A DNA stretch of 64,000 nucleotides from Clavaria fumosa (GCA_951802425.1 OX637806.1:248001-312000); one strand, 5' to 3'; shown: positions 43,847 through 56,430, counted from the stretch's first letter. Numbers and translations are program-made. The notes: a model not told the origin generated them from the letters alone.

Positions 43847-46800
43847 TTATTGAGTTGCATGAGTTGCGCGAGGTTTTTCTGGGTAAGTCGCATGGAAGTC
43901 CTTGAGGAGTTCCTTCGAGCCAGAAAGTGATTCTATTGGTTCCCAGGTGTCATCCTCGGGTCCGTAACCTTCCCATCGTACGAGGTAAAGCACTTTCCTA
44001 CCCCTCCTTCGAGAATCTGGAATGTTGGCGACTTCATAATGTTGTTTGCCATCGACCTCGATAGGGGGCGGGGGTTGCTGTTGCCGCTGGGGGAAAGCGT
44101 CGTCATAGACCTTTTCGAGTAACGAAACATGGAAAACGTCGTGAATTTCTCACATCGATTTCGGTAACTGGAGACGATATGCGTGAGTCGAAACTTTTGC
44201 GAGTATGGGGAAAGGTCCGGCTCGTTTCGAGTCCAATTTCTTCATCGGTCTCTTCGTCTTCACATTCCGCAAGTCTAACCACACCTTTGTTCCTTCTTTC
44301 CAGTCTGGTGTAACCTCTCTCTTCCTGTCCGCAAAGCGCGAGTAGGCCTCATTCGCGACCTTGAGTTGATCTCGTAAGTGCTGATGGAGCATCTTGAGAT
44401 CGGTCGCGACCATGTGGGCTTTATGTGCAAGTATCCCTTCGAGGGAAATCGTGAGTCTTGGGTGGTATCCCTTGTTCGCGAAGAACGGGGAGACACCAGT
44501 CGCGCTGTGGGGGGTGTTGTTGTATATGAACTCGGCAAGCGGAAGTTGGTGGGTCCAGTCATCCTGCTGGTAGTTCGTATAGATTCATATATATTGCTCC
44601 AAGATCTGGTTGACTCGTTCGGTTTGTCCGTCGGTCTCGGGATGATAGGCTGTGGAGAGATTGGAAGTAATATCCAGAGCCTGACATAATGAAGACCAAA
44701 ACTTAGAAACGAATAATCTTCCTCTATCTGACACTATATCCATGGGTAGTCCATGCTTTGAGAAGACGTGGGTGACAAAATGTTGAGCTAACTCTTTCGC
44801 AGTGTCGGTAGTGTTGGTGGAGATAAAGATTGCTTGTTTCGTAAGTCGGCAGACGACAACGAGAATTGAGTCAAAGGTCGCGGAGAGGGGGAGGGCTTCG
44901 ATATGGTCCATCGAAATCGAAGACCAAGGTCGCTCGCCTATGGGCAAGGGCTTGAGGAGTCCGTAGGGTTTGTGCTGGATGGGTTTTGCCCTTGCGCAGG
45001 TGTGACAACCATGGACGTAGACAGTTACGTCCTTTCGGAGTCCTGGCCAGAAAAACAACCTGTTTATTAGCTGGGTTGTCTTTCTTATACCTGGATGTCC
45101 TCGTAGTTTATGGTCGTGATTGGAGCATAAGATATCGAATCGGAGGGAGTCGTGATCGGGGACATATATTTTACCGTTACGAAGTAGTAGTGAGCCATCG
45201 GGCGAGAGCGAGAACGCCTTGTTGTGACCTTGTGAAGCACCCTGTGATTTCTTTGAGAAGTAAGAGTCGCAAGGGGTGTGTCGAATTCGCGAAATTAGGG
45301 CTTCTTCGTTGAGGATGACAGCTGCTCAAAGTAATTCTGGTGGTATCGCGACCTTATTGTTTTGTGCATTGGTCGCAGGTTGGTCGGATTTCTTTGGGTA
45401 GACATTGGGTCGTCGCGTGAGGGCATCTGGCTTTGCACCTAGCTTTCCTGCTCGATAATGAATTACATAGTCGAAACTGGAAAGGTACTCTGCCCAGCGG
45501 GCTTGTCGACGGCTGAGTTGCTTCATGGTGGTGAAATAACGTAAGTTATTGTGGTCTGAAAAGACCTGAATTTGGTATTGCGCACCTTCGAGGTACGCTC
45601 TCCATTGCTTGAACACATCGTGTATCGCGAGGAGCTCTTTGTTGTAAATGTTGTAGTTGAGCTCTGTGGCGATCATTGTACATGCGTGGAAAGCGATGGG
45701 ACGTAGCTCGTTAGTCGCGGGATCAGTTTGAGAGAGAATGGCCGCTATCGCATAGTCGGAAGCGTCGCATTCGAGGGTAATGGGGTGATCGGGGTCGTAG
45801 TGCCGGAGGACGGGAGCTTTGGTAAAGGCTTGTTTGAGGATATCGAAGACTTCTTGGCATCGTGGGCTCCACTTCCAAGGCGTATCCTTGTGGAGGAGTC
45901 GCGTAAGTGGAATAATGATGCTGGAATAGTTATCTATGAATCTTCGATAGAAATTAGCAAAGCCTAAAAAGCTCTGAAGGTCGCAGATCTTCGTGGGTAC
46001 GGGCCAACTTAGGATGGCCTGTATCTTCAAAGGGTCCATGGCAATTCCGTCGGGGGACACTATAATGTTAGGGCCTGTCCCATCTCGATAGTAGTGCCGG
46101 AGATTGACTTGTTGGTGACCTATGCTGGAAACTTGCTAAGACCAATCAACTGTAGAGCACAGTCGAGAATGCTCAGTCCCGGAAGGTCACGAAGACATCT
46201 GAGAAGATGTAAGAGCGAAGAAAGACAAGTATAAAGGAGGAAGACGTCGTTAGGAAGGTCGCGAAGTCGGTAGACGAAGCGTAAAGGAGGAAATTGATGA
46301 GGAGGGGAGAAATGGGTGATGCTGAGAGGGTCGCGAAGTCGACCAACAAAGCGTGAAGAAAGAAATAGACGAGGTGGGAGAAAATGACAACGCTGAGAAG
46401 GTCGTGGGGTCGACCGATGAAGCGTAGAGAAGGAAAAAGACGAGGTGAAAGAAATAGACAATGTTGGAAGGGTCGCGGTGGTCGCGACGGTGTTGAGAAA
46501 TGTGTCAGTGAAGGCGATGACTTTGCCAACTGACGGGTGAACCTGTAGGGTTCCAAGATCAGTACCAAGATGAATAATAAAGAATACTTAGATTGCGCGA
46601 GTTGTACGAGCGCAGAGGGCGAGTTAGAACAGAGTAGAGTGTGTCTTGGCGATCTTGTGGTCACCAAGAGAGACAAGACCTATCAATCGCGATGGTTCCA
46701 AGCTCAAAGGGCGTACTAGCCTCAAGCTTAAACCAATGTGCGTCAATATCAAGTCTGGAGTACCATAAGTACATGCGAGACCTTATATATGTACGTAGAG

Positions 46801-48951
46801 AGAGTATAACGAAAAAGGGAAAGTACAGAGGTCGCCAGGCGACAAGACTATGGTAGTACGGGGTATGTTTAGTCATAAAGTGACTAGGCGCGTGTTCTAC
46901 TAAGGTCGCGAGGGGTTAGGTATGCATAGGTAAGGTTGCGAAGATGACCTGTCACGGGTTGCGACCTAGTTAAATAAGTATATACGTTGCTATAACTACG
47001 GAGGGATTCTCGGATCATAAGTAACGTAATTATAGACAACTGAGGAGAAGAAGGGACGCATATTTGAAGTGTTCATACAGCTGACCGTTGGTGGCGCATT
47101 TGAGTGTTAAGGTCGCGAGATCATAAGAGCGATCACGTGGGTGATGCTAGTGATGCAGGTGACCTACGGGCGGGTAGTCACGTGGGTAACGCTGGTAATG
47201 CAAGTAACGGTCGTAACGCTGGTAACGTATTGGCGCCGGTAGTGGTAGCGCCGGGGGTGCCGCACAGCAAGTCACGTGCTGGTGGAAGTAGACGCGTATC
47301 AGTGTGTCACGCATAGGATTGGTGGGTCCGGGTGAAGTATGTGCGTAGGATGAAGTACTAGGAAGCGTCACGAGTGTCGTGTGAGCGCGGGGGAGGTTGG
47401 AGAGGCTTCCGGAAGGAGAAAGCGGGTCCCGGAAGTGTGTAGAGGGACTCGCGAGGTTGTAGAGGGTCATCGAGAAGCTCGTGGATGTGGGTGAAGTCGG
47501 CTTGGGCAAGGAAAAATGAATGGGTCCTGACATATAACTCTGAGATATTCGACCGTCGCGGTGTGGAAATCACACTTCTTGGGTCGTGCGTGTAAGTCTG
47601 CCTTGCGTAGACGTCGTAAGACCTCTCGGACGTGGTCATGATGCTGTTCGAGGTTGTCCAAGTAGATTAAGATGTTGTCAAGGTAAACTACCACATTCAC
47701 GTTGACCAAATCATGGAAGATATCGTTCATGAGGTGCTGAAAGGTCGCGGGTGTGTTCGTGAGTCCAAAAGGCATGACAAGATATTCAAATGCGCCGTAG
47801 CGAGTGCGGAATGCAGTTTTCCACTCATCTCCTTCAGCTATCCTCACGTTGTTATACCCAACACGGAGGTCAATCTTCGAGTAGATTTTGGCCAAGCGCA
47901 ATTGGTCGATGAGGGTCTCAATTTGGGGAATAGGGTAGCGATTTTTGCGGGTGATCTTGTTGAGACCTTGATAATCGACACAAAGGTGAAGGCCTCCATC
48001 TTTCTTCTTCGCAAAGAGTACCGGTGCACCTGCAGGGGATTTCGACAGCCGAATGAAGCCTTTGTCCAACATGTCGTCCAAATAATCTTTCAACGTCTTT
48101 AACTCCACTTCTGACATGTTGTACAGCTTCCCGTGAGGAGGTGTTTCACCTTTCTCAAGTTCAATTTGGTGGTCGTAGTCGCGGTGCAGAGGTAATTCCC
48201 AGGCTAAATCTTCGGAAAATATGTCCATAAAGTTGTGGTACTTGTGCGGTACTGTTTCTTCAGGTTTCGGAGGGGGTTGAGTGGTCGCGGAACTCGCGAG
48301 TATGGATTCGTCGTTGTGGGGGTTGTTCGCGGGTTGGAAGTATAGGAGACCTATAAGTTCTCCTTGTTGCTCCAAGCGGCGAAGCGTGGTGGCCTTGACC
48401 AATTGAACTCGCGGGGGTTTAGAGGGTTTCAGTGCTGAGTTTGCGAGGTCAGGGGGAGGTTTACTCAGGGGTTTTGTGTCCAGAAGGGTGAGAGGGATAG
48501 TCGCGGAGCAGGCTGTCTGTCTGAAACTAAAAGTGAGGTTGGTCCAATCGATCCTAGGGTTCCAGGTTTGCAACCAATCGAGCCCTAGAACCACAGGAGT
48601 GAGAGGATGAGTTTTAGTGACGAGGAACTTAATGGATTGGATAGTATCATCAGGGAATTTCATATTAGCATGGATGTAGTGGGTTATATTGGAACTGGAG
48701 GAACTTCCATCGAAGTATTGAAGTGGTAGAGGTTGTGGAAGTGGCATTAAGAGGTTTGGACGGGAGTTCATGAGGGTGAAATCGATGAAATTCATTGATG
48801 CGCCACAATCAACGAGAGTATTTAAGGGAATCGAGCTGAAATCTGGTATTTGTGTCTTTATGAGGAAGGATTGGGAAGACTGGGAAGCAATGGGAGTATT
48901 AGAAAGGTCGCAAGGAAACTGAGGGGAAGAGAAACTAGTCGCGGCCCACAT
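43847..48951 (-). pseudogene. pol: Ty3/gypsy chromovirus pol, family C (split by solo LTR)
   Basis: Order on the minus strand: protease (LVDCGASMNFID, about 48820), RT (KKDGG...CVDYQGLN, MPFGLTNTPATFQ, active site YLDN), break at 47537/46066 by a solo LTR, then RT end and RNase H (LECDASDYAIAAILSQ, HDVFKQWRAYLEG), H2C2 finger (CSNHDHKLRGHPG...CHTC), integrase (SMDHIEAL, SDRGRLF, TDGQTERVNQ) and chromodomain (YEVANIPDSRRR...YLVRWEGYGPEDDTWEP, 44050-43900), stop at 43847. The premature stops at about 45323, 44582 and 44147 are all TGA where family members have or would have CGA. No frameshift was noted. Apart from these stops and YLDN the protein is complete. Confidence 0.93.
46066..47532. repeat. 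Solo LTR of family C nested in family C pol
   Basis: 1467 bp, TGTTAGGGCC...TCCTGACA, with the 5-bp target duplication TATAA at 46061-46065 and 47533-47537. Removing the LTR and one TATAA rejoins the pol reading EYLRVI-VSPDGIAM exactly. It therefore inserted as a whole element and later lost its interior by LTR-LTR recombination. Confidence 0.95.
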
Positions 48952-48977
48952 GAGTATGGGGGTTGGATCGTCATGAC

Positions 48978-50456
48978 TCAGAGTTCCCCCGGAAGCTCCT
49001 GAGTCGCTTCCTTGTTTAACTCTTCATGCAGGTCATCCACATCTTCTTCCACTTCTTCCTCAACTTCGTATTCTTCCTGTAATTCTTCCTCTCCTTCCTC
49101 TAGTGTGAAGACGGCTCGTCCGGCTACTCGTCGATCAGGGCAAGCAGCGCTGTAGTGTCTGGGCTTTCCACATTTCATACAGAGATTTCCTTGACGACGA
49201 CGTTCTCGTTCCTCATTGCTAAGGGGGACGTAGGGCGAGTTCGGATTCGGATTCGGCTGGCGAGGCAGATTGGCGGGTTGCGGTGAAGTCGCAGGGTTCC
49301 CTGCGGCTGGTCGGAGCGTCATAGGATTATTGCCAGCGGCGGGATAAGGTCGCGACGTCGTTTGGTAGGTGCGATTTCCGCCTTGTTGAGCCAAGGGGTG
49401 ATTTCCGCCTTGTTGAGCAGGGGGATGAGGAGCAGGAGGGTTAGCGCGGAATTGGGTTTGGCAGGTCTCACTCTCATATTCCCAATGCCTCTGATCAATC
49501 TGCATGGCCAAATCTCGAAGTTCTTGGTACGTCGTAGGTCGCGGAATGACTTTCATGGCCTCTTTTATGTGTGTGGACAACGAATGGTAGAGTTCTGATT
49601 GAAGGGCGGCCGAGTTCCAGTTGGATTCGAAGGCGAAAGACTCGAAGCGGATAATGTGGTTTGAGAAGTGTTCGTTTTCGCCCATCTGCAACATACGGAG
49701 GTTCTGGTCGGCTTCAATCTGCGTGTTGACCACTCCAAACATCCCTCCAAACTCGCGGATGAATCCTTCCCAGGAATGTAGAGCCAGGTGTTCGGCATTG
49801 AATTGAAGGAGGGAGGTGTAGTGGCCCTGCGCGGTGTCCGTGAGGTAAGAGGCTGCGAAAGTAACCCTCTCATGATCTCCTTGGAAGGTTACGGGCTTGG
49901 CGAAGAAAGTCATTAGGCATTCCGTGACAAAAGGTTTCCACTTGCGTCGGTCACAACCATTAAACAGTTCGGGACGCCTGGTGTCGAGCTTGGATTCTCG
50001 AGCGAAGGCGTCTCAGGCCGATGGTCCTTCGGAGGGAGGGGCCTGGTAATAGTAGTGGTGATGGTGGGTTCCAGGCGCCTCATCTCGAAGCGCAGCGACG
50101 AGGTGTGGATGCATAGGGGGGACCAGAGGGACCTGCGGAGCTTGAGCCTGAGACGGAGGACGAGATGTTGGTTGCGTCTCCATCAGGGGTACTGGTCGTG
50201 CTTCCGGTTGTGGAATATGGAAGGGCTCGACCGGAATCTCGGGGCAGGGGGCAGGTTGAAGGGTTGCTTCAGTCCCTATAGGGTCGCGAGGGAGCACCCT
50301 ACTCGGAGTAGTGGCTGGCTGCGTCCACATTGGCCAGCTACTGCGAGGGGCAGTATACCTTGGGATCCTGGAGAGAATGGCTGGTCGCTCATCAGGCGCG
50401 GCAGGATTCGCGAAATTCTGAAGAGATTGGGCCGCAACCTGGAAAAGCGGGGCCAT
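48978..50456 (-). pseudogene. gag: Ty3/gypsy gag, family C
   Basis: The likely start is MAPLFQVAAQ at 50456. The Pro-rich N-terminal region runs to a TGA at about 50010 (expected CGA, S-A-R-D). The gag domain (VTFAASYLTDTAQGHYTSLL, WEGFIREFGGMFG) continues to a CX2CX4HX4C knuckle (CMKCGKPRHYSAAC, near 49170) and an acidic end (EEYEVEEEVEEDVDD). Only about 24 bp separate the Met from the LTR at 50481, too little for a leader and primer site. Confidence 0.88.
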
Positions 50457-50480
50457 ATCCCGGGGTCCTCTGGTGGGTTG

Positions 50481-51967
50481 TGTTAGGGCCTGTCCCGTCT
50501 CGATAGTAGTACCAGAGATCAACTTGTTGGTGACCTATGCTGGAAACTCGCTAAGACCAATCAACTGTTGAGCACAGTCGAGAATGCTCAGTCCTGGAAG
50601 GTCGCGAAGACGTCTGAGAAGATGTAAGAGCGAAGAAAGACAAGTATAGAGGAGGAAGACGTCGTTGGGAAGGTCGCGAAGTCGGTAGACGAAGTGTAAA
50701 GGAGGAAATTGACGAGGAGGGGGGAAATGGGTGACGCTGAGAGGGTCGTGAAGTCAACCGATGAAGCGTGAAGAAAGGAATAGACGAGGTGGGAGAAAGT
50801 GATAATGCTGAGAAGGTCGCGAGGTCGACTGACGAAGTGTAGAGAAGGAAAAGGACGAGGCGAAAGAAATAGAGAATGTTGGAAGGATCGCAGTGGTCGC
50901 GACGGTGTTGAGAAATGTGTCGGTGAAGGCGATGACTTTGCCAACCGACGGGTGAACCTGTAGGGTTCCAAGATCAGTACCAAGACGAATAATAGAGAAT
51001 ACTTAGATCGTGCAAGTTGTAGGAGCGCAGAGGGCGAGTTAGAACAGAGTAGAGTGTGTCTTGGCGATCTTGTGGTCACCAAGAGAGACAAGACCTATCA
51101 ATTGCGGTGGTTCCAAGCTCAAAGGGCGTACTAGCCTCAAGCTTAAACCAATGTGCGTCAATATCAAGTCTACAGTATGAGAAGTACATGTGAGACTTAT
51201 ATATGTGTGTACAGAGAGTATAACGAAAAAGGGAAAGTACAGAGGTTGCCAGGCGACAAGACTATAGTAGTACGGGGTATGTTTAGTCATAAAGTGACTA
51301 GGCACGTGTTCTACTAAGGTCGCGAGGGGTCAGGTATGCATAGGTAAGGTCGCAAAGATGACTTGTCACGAGTCGCGACCTAGTTAAATAAGTATATACG
51401 TCGCTATAACTACGGAGGGATTCTTGGATCATAAGTAACGTAATTATAGACAACTGAGGAGAAGAAGGGACGCATATTTGAAGTGTACATACAGCTGACC
51501 GTTGGTGGCGTGTTTGAGTGTTAAGGTCGCGAGATCATAAGAGCGATCATGTGGGTGACACTAGTGACGCAGGTGACCTACGGGCGGGTAGTCACATGGG
51601 TAATGCTGATAATGCAAGTAACGGTCGTAACGCTGGTAATGTATTGGCGCTGGTAGTGGTAGCGCCGGGGGTGCCGCTCGGCAAGTCACGTGCTGGTGGA
51701 AGTAGATGTGTATCAGTGTGTCGCGCGTAGGATTGGTGGATCCGGGCAAAGTATGCGCGTAGGGTGAAGTAGTAGGAAGCGTTGCGAGTACAGCATGGTG
51801 GTCGCGAGTGTCGTGTGAGCGTGGGGGAGGTTGGAGAGGTTTCCGGAAGGAGATAGCGGGTTTCGGAAGTGGGTAGAGGGGTACGCGAGGTGGTAGAGGG
51901 TCGTCGGGAGGGCCGTAGATGTTGGTGGAGTCGGCTTGGGTAAAGGAAAAATGAATGGGTCCTGACA
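50481..51967 (-). repeat. 3' LTR of copy D (1487 bp)
   Basis: Same ends, same internal repeats and the same serine-rich minus-strand frame as 30290-31771. It may alternatively be read as the 5' LTR of copy C in a tandem that shares one LTR, but the missing primer site argues against this. Confidence 0.92.
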
Positions 51968-52083
51968 TTACCCCCCCTTCAAGCCTCGAGCCCTGCAAGA
52001 GTGGAGATCACGTGATGATTAGTCAGCGCGATGTTTGTTGATCAGGTCACAACACCCGAAAATTTTCTCTAAGTCCAACCACC

Positions 52084-53280
52084 ATGGTCTCCGCTTTCAT
52101 CAAACAACACGAAACCGAAACCAACAAGGACGAGAACGAGGTCGCGCATGAAATGCGCATATACGATGAAACGGAACCCAGCCTCAATCTGGGGATCCTA
52201 GAAGACGTGCTGGCCCGTCAAAAGGCTGAGCAAGAGCGATGTGTGCGTCTTCGCAAAGCCGCGGGCCGCCGCAAGACACGAGGCAACGTCGCGAGTACGA
52301 ATAAGACTGCGAGCGATGTCGTGGAGTCAAGCGGGGCGGTGGAGAACGTCGCGGGCGAGGCTGACCTGTCGCCCGCAGACTTCCTAAAAGCTTGGAAGAA
52401 AATAGGGTCAGTGATGGAGAACAAAGAGTGGAACGAAAGGGAGCGAGAGGTGCGTAATAGTAGTTCTCATTCCCATTCGTTTCTTCTGATTGTTACATTC
52501 CAGGATTGCAATAACTGCATCGCAAAGGGCTGACAGTGTGTGCGCAGCACTGCCGGCAAGTGTCGCCAGTGTGCAGAGGACCATGGGAAGTGTTCCTGGG
52601 TCCAGGAATTTCGTCAATGGCGTGTCAAGGCCGAATTCGGGTGGAGCGACGTGCAAATTGATGAGGCTCTGCGGCGGGCAGAGGCACCAGGATCGGCTGC
52701 AACAGCAACCCCAACAGTCGCGAGTCGAGTGGGAGCCAAACTCCCCACTATTACGATTCCGGGGACCCCAACGCGAGCGGTATGCGGAAAGCGAGCAAGG
52801 ACAAGGTCGCGGTCGCCGATGCCTGGTCCATCAACAAGGAGGCGAGTGGCGAAGCCGTCATCATCGAAGGGGTTGGTGGAGGGAGGAGGAAAGGTTGTGG
52901 GGACCTTGGTCCCCAGGATGGATCTGGAACGGGAGCTCGCAACGCTCCATCAGCAACTCGCGGAACCCACAAAGAAGATAGCGTGGGTATACAAGTCGCA
53001 TCGGGAGACGGAATTGGAGGTGGAATTGGTGGCGGCTAAGCGTGAGTTGGAGGCGTTGCGGTGGGGCAAGAAAGGTGAGCCCTAAATTTTCTTTATCAAT
53101 TCGCGGTCTTACTGAACTTGCGGATTTGTAGGAAAAGGTAAAGAAGTGGAGGGGGCGCAGGGTGACACGACGAAGGTGTCCACGCCCATCAACATAGAGG
53201 CGGAGAATGTGAAATTGAGGGCGCAGATAGTGAATACCAAGAAGGATTTCTCGGCGCTCGAATGGGAATGGCAAGGCGAG
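52084..53280 (+). pseudogene. Antisense Zn2Cys6-like gene, family C copy D, 3'-truncated
   Basis: Exon 1 is 52084-52449 (122 codons), the intron 52450-52503, exon 2 52504-53074, intron 53075-53131, exon 3 from 53132. The cysteine cluster (C124, C127, C134, C142, C145, C152) is followed by QEFRQWRVKAEFGWSDVQIDEAL, a Ser/Arg-rich basic stretch (RTRSRSP, PSTRRR) and the coiled coil LERELATLHQQLAEPTKKI. A single TGA inside the cluster (52531-52533) faces CAA in copy C, implying an ancestral CGA that decayed on opposite strands in the two copies. This copy contains the empty target site of element B near 52970. It is cut at 53280 by the hAT element. Confidence 0.82.
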
Positions 53281-55092
53281 TAGTGCCAGTCAAGGGTACA
53301 GCTGAACCATACGGGTTTCAAGTACAGGTACCATGGGTTATGGGTCTGAGTCCCATCATGGATGACCTGCAGTACCCATAGTCAGAGTTCTAACAGATGA
53401 TCCACAGTACCTGTAGTCAGAGTTCTAACCTAAATACACAGGATACACTACCTATCATACAACTGCAATATCAATAATGGCCAAAAGGCGGTCTTCAACC
53501 ACAAAGAAATCACCCCCGCCATCCAACAGGCAACGGAGAAACACCCACCAACAATCCCCTGCTCCATCCCCTGCTCCATCTCGATCTCGGAGTCTCAGTA
53601 TGGCAGAAATAACTGAAAAGGAAACCCCTGAGGAGGAATTGAGTGAGTTGACAGTGCAGAACTGTTCACTGTTGAGCTGATGGCACATCAGAACGACTCG
53701 CAAAAGAATGGGTATCACCTGTCTATGCATTCTACAAGCCAGAAGTTGGCATAAAGGCTGACAAAGCTGGAAGCCAGGGGCATGAATTCGCATGTGCAAA
53801 ACACGGTTGCACCACAAAGATAACGAGGTGGCTGGATAAAGGTGATGCACAGTCAACAAGCAATCTTCGAAAACATGTAAAATGCTGCTGGGGTGATGAG
53901 GTACTTGGCGCTTCCAATGGATTGAAAGCAGGGTTGGCGAGGGAGGCTGTGGCGAGTTATGTTATATCTGGATCGATCACAGCAGCATTCAAAAGACTAA
54001 ACAAGTCAGGCAAAAAGACTTACTCGGCTCGTCAGCATACAAAGAAGGAGATTCAGTGAGGGTATCATCCTGAAATGATGGGAGCAGTTCTCATGGAGAT
54101 TGGACAGCGCTGAGATTGTACGATGGGTCAGCAAGTCGGTGCGCCCATTTTCAATTGTCGAAGACGAGGGCTTCAAATGCTTGATGAAAACGGGGCGCCC
54201 TGAGCTTTGGCTGCCATCCATGAGGACTGTAGCACGAGACGTTCATCGAGTATTTGCCCGCTGTCATGCATGGTTAGCAAAATTGTTGCAGGTGAGAAAC
54301 CCCATGTCGAGATTGAGAAAAACTGACTCACCACTAGGAGTATGGAGGCTGCCTGAGTCTCGCCGTCGATGCATGGAGCTCACCGAACCACAAGGCATTC
54401 TTGGCCATCACAGTTCACCTTCTGTGCGACGGCGAACCACTGTGTGTGGTCCTTGACGTGATCGAGCTGGTGAAGGCACATACTGGGCGGAACATGGCAA
54501 AGGCCATTGCTGACACCTTGGAGGCATTTGGAATTGCTAAGAAGGTGCGTTAGATAGGGAGGCAAAGACATGAACTGACAATATGAACAGCTCCTTGCAC
54601 TCACCACCGATAACGCATCCCCAAATGATGTTATGGTTGACATGCTTGAGGGCCTCATTCCCAGCTTCGGCAGAGCAGTGAATAGAGTACATTGCTTTGA
54701 CCATGTCACAAATTTGGTTGCGAAAAGTTTGCTTGCACCGTTTGATGGAGGAAAGGTGATTGAGCTTGAGGGAGAGGGTGAAGACAATGACGAAGACGTT
54801 GCTGATGATGATGGTCAATTGGATAATGATGAAGGGTGGACAGACGAGAGAACTCGCCTGAGTGAGGAAGAGCGATTTGCGCTTGATGATAGCGTTGACC
54901 CTGTGGCAATGGTGCTCATTAAGGTGAGTGATAAGGGATATCGTGAATGAATGACAGTTGAATGTACTCCCACCAGCTCAGGAAAATCACCTCTTTGACC
55001 CTACATTCAACGACGAAGCGGTTGCCACATTGGTTCGACATCTTGAACAAGCTGAAGCTCGACAAGAAAACATTGCCACAAGATGTGAGGAC
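53281..55092 (+). pseudogene. hAT transposase gene, BED-finger type, degenerate
   Basis: The left end TAGTGCCAGTC at 53281 is a plausible hAT terminus. Coding blocks in order: MAKRRSS... basic Ser/Pro-rich start (53477); BED-type finger with CAKHGC and NLRKHVKCC (about 53800-53890); KTYSARQHTKKEIQ then stop near 54057; AEIVRWVSKSVRPFSIVEDEGFKCLMKTGRPE (54112-54210); TTDNASPNDVM with the catalytic-domain Asp (54605-54640); CFDHVTNLVAKS (54700); and, across an intron near 54925-54975, KITSLTLHSTTKRLPHW...LPQDVRT ending at the insertion point. The reading DVRT-QWN continues at 57772 after removing the LTR element. Stops and frame changes break it. Confidence 0.82.
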
Positions 55093-55770
55093 TGTTGGAA
55101 TTGGGTTTTCTCACCCATTGATCAGATAAGCATCTTACTCTATTCTCTATAGTCATCGGACCAGGCCCTTAGTAAGAACGTCATGTGATTATCACTACAA
55201 GCCTGAAACCTGGTGAAAATCACCACACAAAGAACCCTGAATTGTGGTGAATATCAATGGTTTCCTAAGTGAAAATCACCAGGACTAGTTGATAATCAGG
55301 CCTTTATTGGGTAGATGAATGGGTGATTTTGGGTGATTTTCACCACATATATGACCGAATTCACCTGCTGTTCTCTGGGTGAATAATACTACAATACAAG
55401 TGTATTTTAAACTGATCTATAATAGGTGAATTTCACTCTATCACAAGTGCCTTTTAAGCTGGTCTAATAGGTGAATTTCATGTTAGTTTTTGGGTCATCT
55501 TAGCCATAATCTTAGGTGTTTTTCACTATCTTTCACTTCAAGAAATTGCAAAAAATTAATTTGTTGATGATATCTTGAAACTGTATTGGTTGATAATCAG
55601 GCAAATGAAATGGGTTATTTTCAGCACATATATGACCAAATTCATCTATTGCTCTCCAGGTGAATGCCACTGCTACCAAGCACATTTTAACTTGATATTT
55701 TAGGTGGCTTCTACCTACTTTCAGTGATTTTAACTATATGTCCAAGTATTTTTTTAGCCTGTAAATTATG

Positions 55771-55852
55771 CACTCAGTGGGAGTTGAACCCAAGTGCTCA
55801 TGGAATTGGACTCAACCCATAACTGCTGTGTTACCCATTACACTACAGTCCC
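55771..55852 (-). other. tRNA-like stretch with A- and B-box resemblance
   Basis: The minus strand reads TAGTGTAATGGGTAACAC (A-box and D-arm-like, with a GTGT/ACAC stem) and GGGTTCAACTCCCAC (B-box and T-arm-like). The acceptor and anticodon stems do not pair convincingly. It may be the head of an old SINE or chance similarity. Confidence 0.3.
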
Positions 55853-55869
55853 CATCTAGACAATAAGAT

Positions 55870-56430
55870 TTTGTGGCTTAATGTCACTCAAATTGAGAGG
55901 TGTATCACTCAATATCCTCCAGTTTAATATCACTTAGATTGAGGGGTGTATTGTATCACTCAAAGTCCTCCAGTTTAATCACTCAAATTGAGGGGTGTAT
56001 TATATCACTCAATATCCTTCAGTTTAATATCACCCAAATTAATGGGGTGTATTGTATCACTCAATATCCTTCAGTTTAATATCACCCAAATCAAGTGGGT
56101 GTTTTCTATCACTCAATATCCTCCAGTCTAATATCTCCCAAATCAAGGGGGTGTATTATATCACTCAATATCCTCCAGTTTAATATCACTCAAATTGAGA
56201 GGTGTTTTCTATCACTCAATATCCTTCAGTTTAATCACTCAAATTGAGAGGCGTATTATATTACTCAATATCCTCCAGTTTAATATCACTCAAATCAAGA
56301 GGTGTATTATATCCTCCAGCTTAATATCACTCAAATTGAGAGGTGTTTTGTATCACTCAATATTCTCCAGTTTAATATCACTCAAATTGATGGGTGTGTT
56401 GTATCACTCAATACCCTCCAGCTCAATATC
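55870..56430. repeat. ~50-bp minisatellite inside the CACTA element
   Basis: About 11 imperfect units of the type TATCACTCAATATCCTCCAG + TTTAATATCACTCAAATTGA + GGGGTGTAT, with deletions in some. The frame at 56195-56470 is open only because of the repeat. Confidence 0.85.

Larger units (their letters stand above)
30290..50480 (-). mobile_element. Ty3/gypsy chromovirus, family C copy 1, with two nested insertions
   Basis: The 3' LTR is 30290-31771, with the antisense gene on the plus strand (31888-43748) and pol and gag on the minus strand (48951 to 43847, 50456 to 48978). Element B (32768-42573 with its duplication) interrupts the antisense gene and a solo LTR (46066-47537) interrupts pol. 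Without these insertions the element is about 8.9 kb up to 50480. No primer-binding site lies at the gag/LTR junction at 50480/50481, so the LTR there may belong to a second element (D) inserted in the leader rather than being C's own 5' LTR. Confidence 0.85.
50481..53280 (-). mobile_element. Family C copy 2 (D), truncated: 3' LTR plus antisense gene
   Basis: The LTR 50481-51967, polypurine tract, and antisense gene 52084-53280 repeat the arrangement of 30290 onwards. The element stops at 53280, where a hAT element starts. The 5' flank (GGTTG) and the sequence after the LTR differ, as expected for an LTR with internal sequence on its right. The gag-pol part is missing from the window. Confidence 0.85.

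Noticed and set aside
43847..48951. TGA as a recoded or readthrough codon in pol
   Set aside because: Each TGA stands at an Arg position with CGA in a paralogue or family motif, and A/B, C and G are all affected; CpG decay explains it without recoding.
50461..50500. Primer-binding site of family C at the 50480/50481 junction
   Set aside because: The minus strand there (CAACCCACCAGAGGACCCCG) has no TGG start and gag begins only about 24 bp away; the leader is missing.
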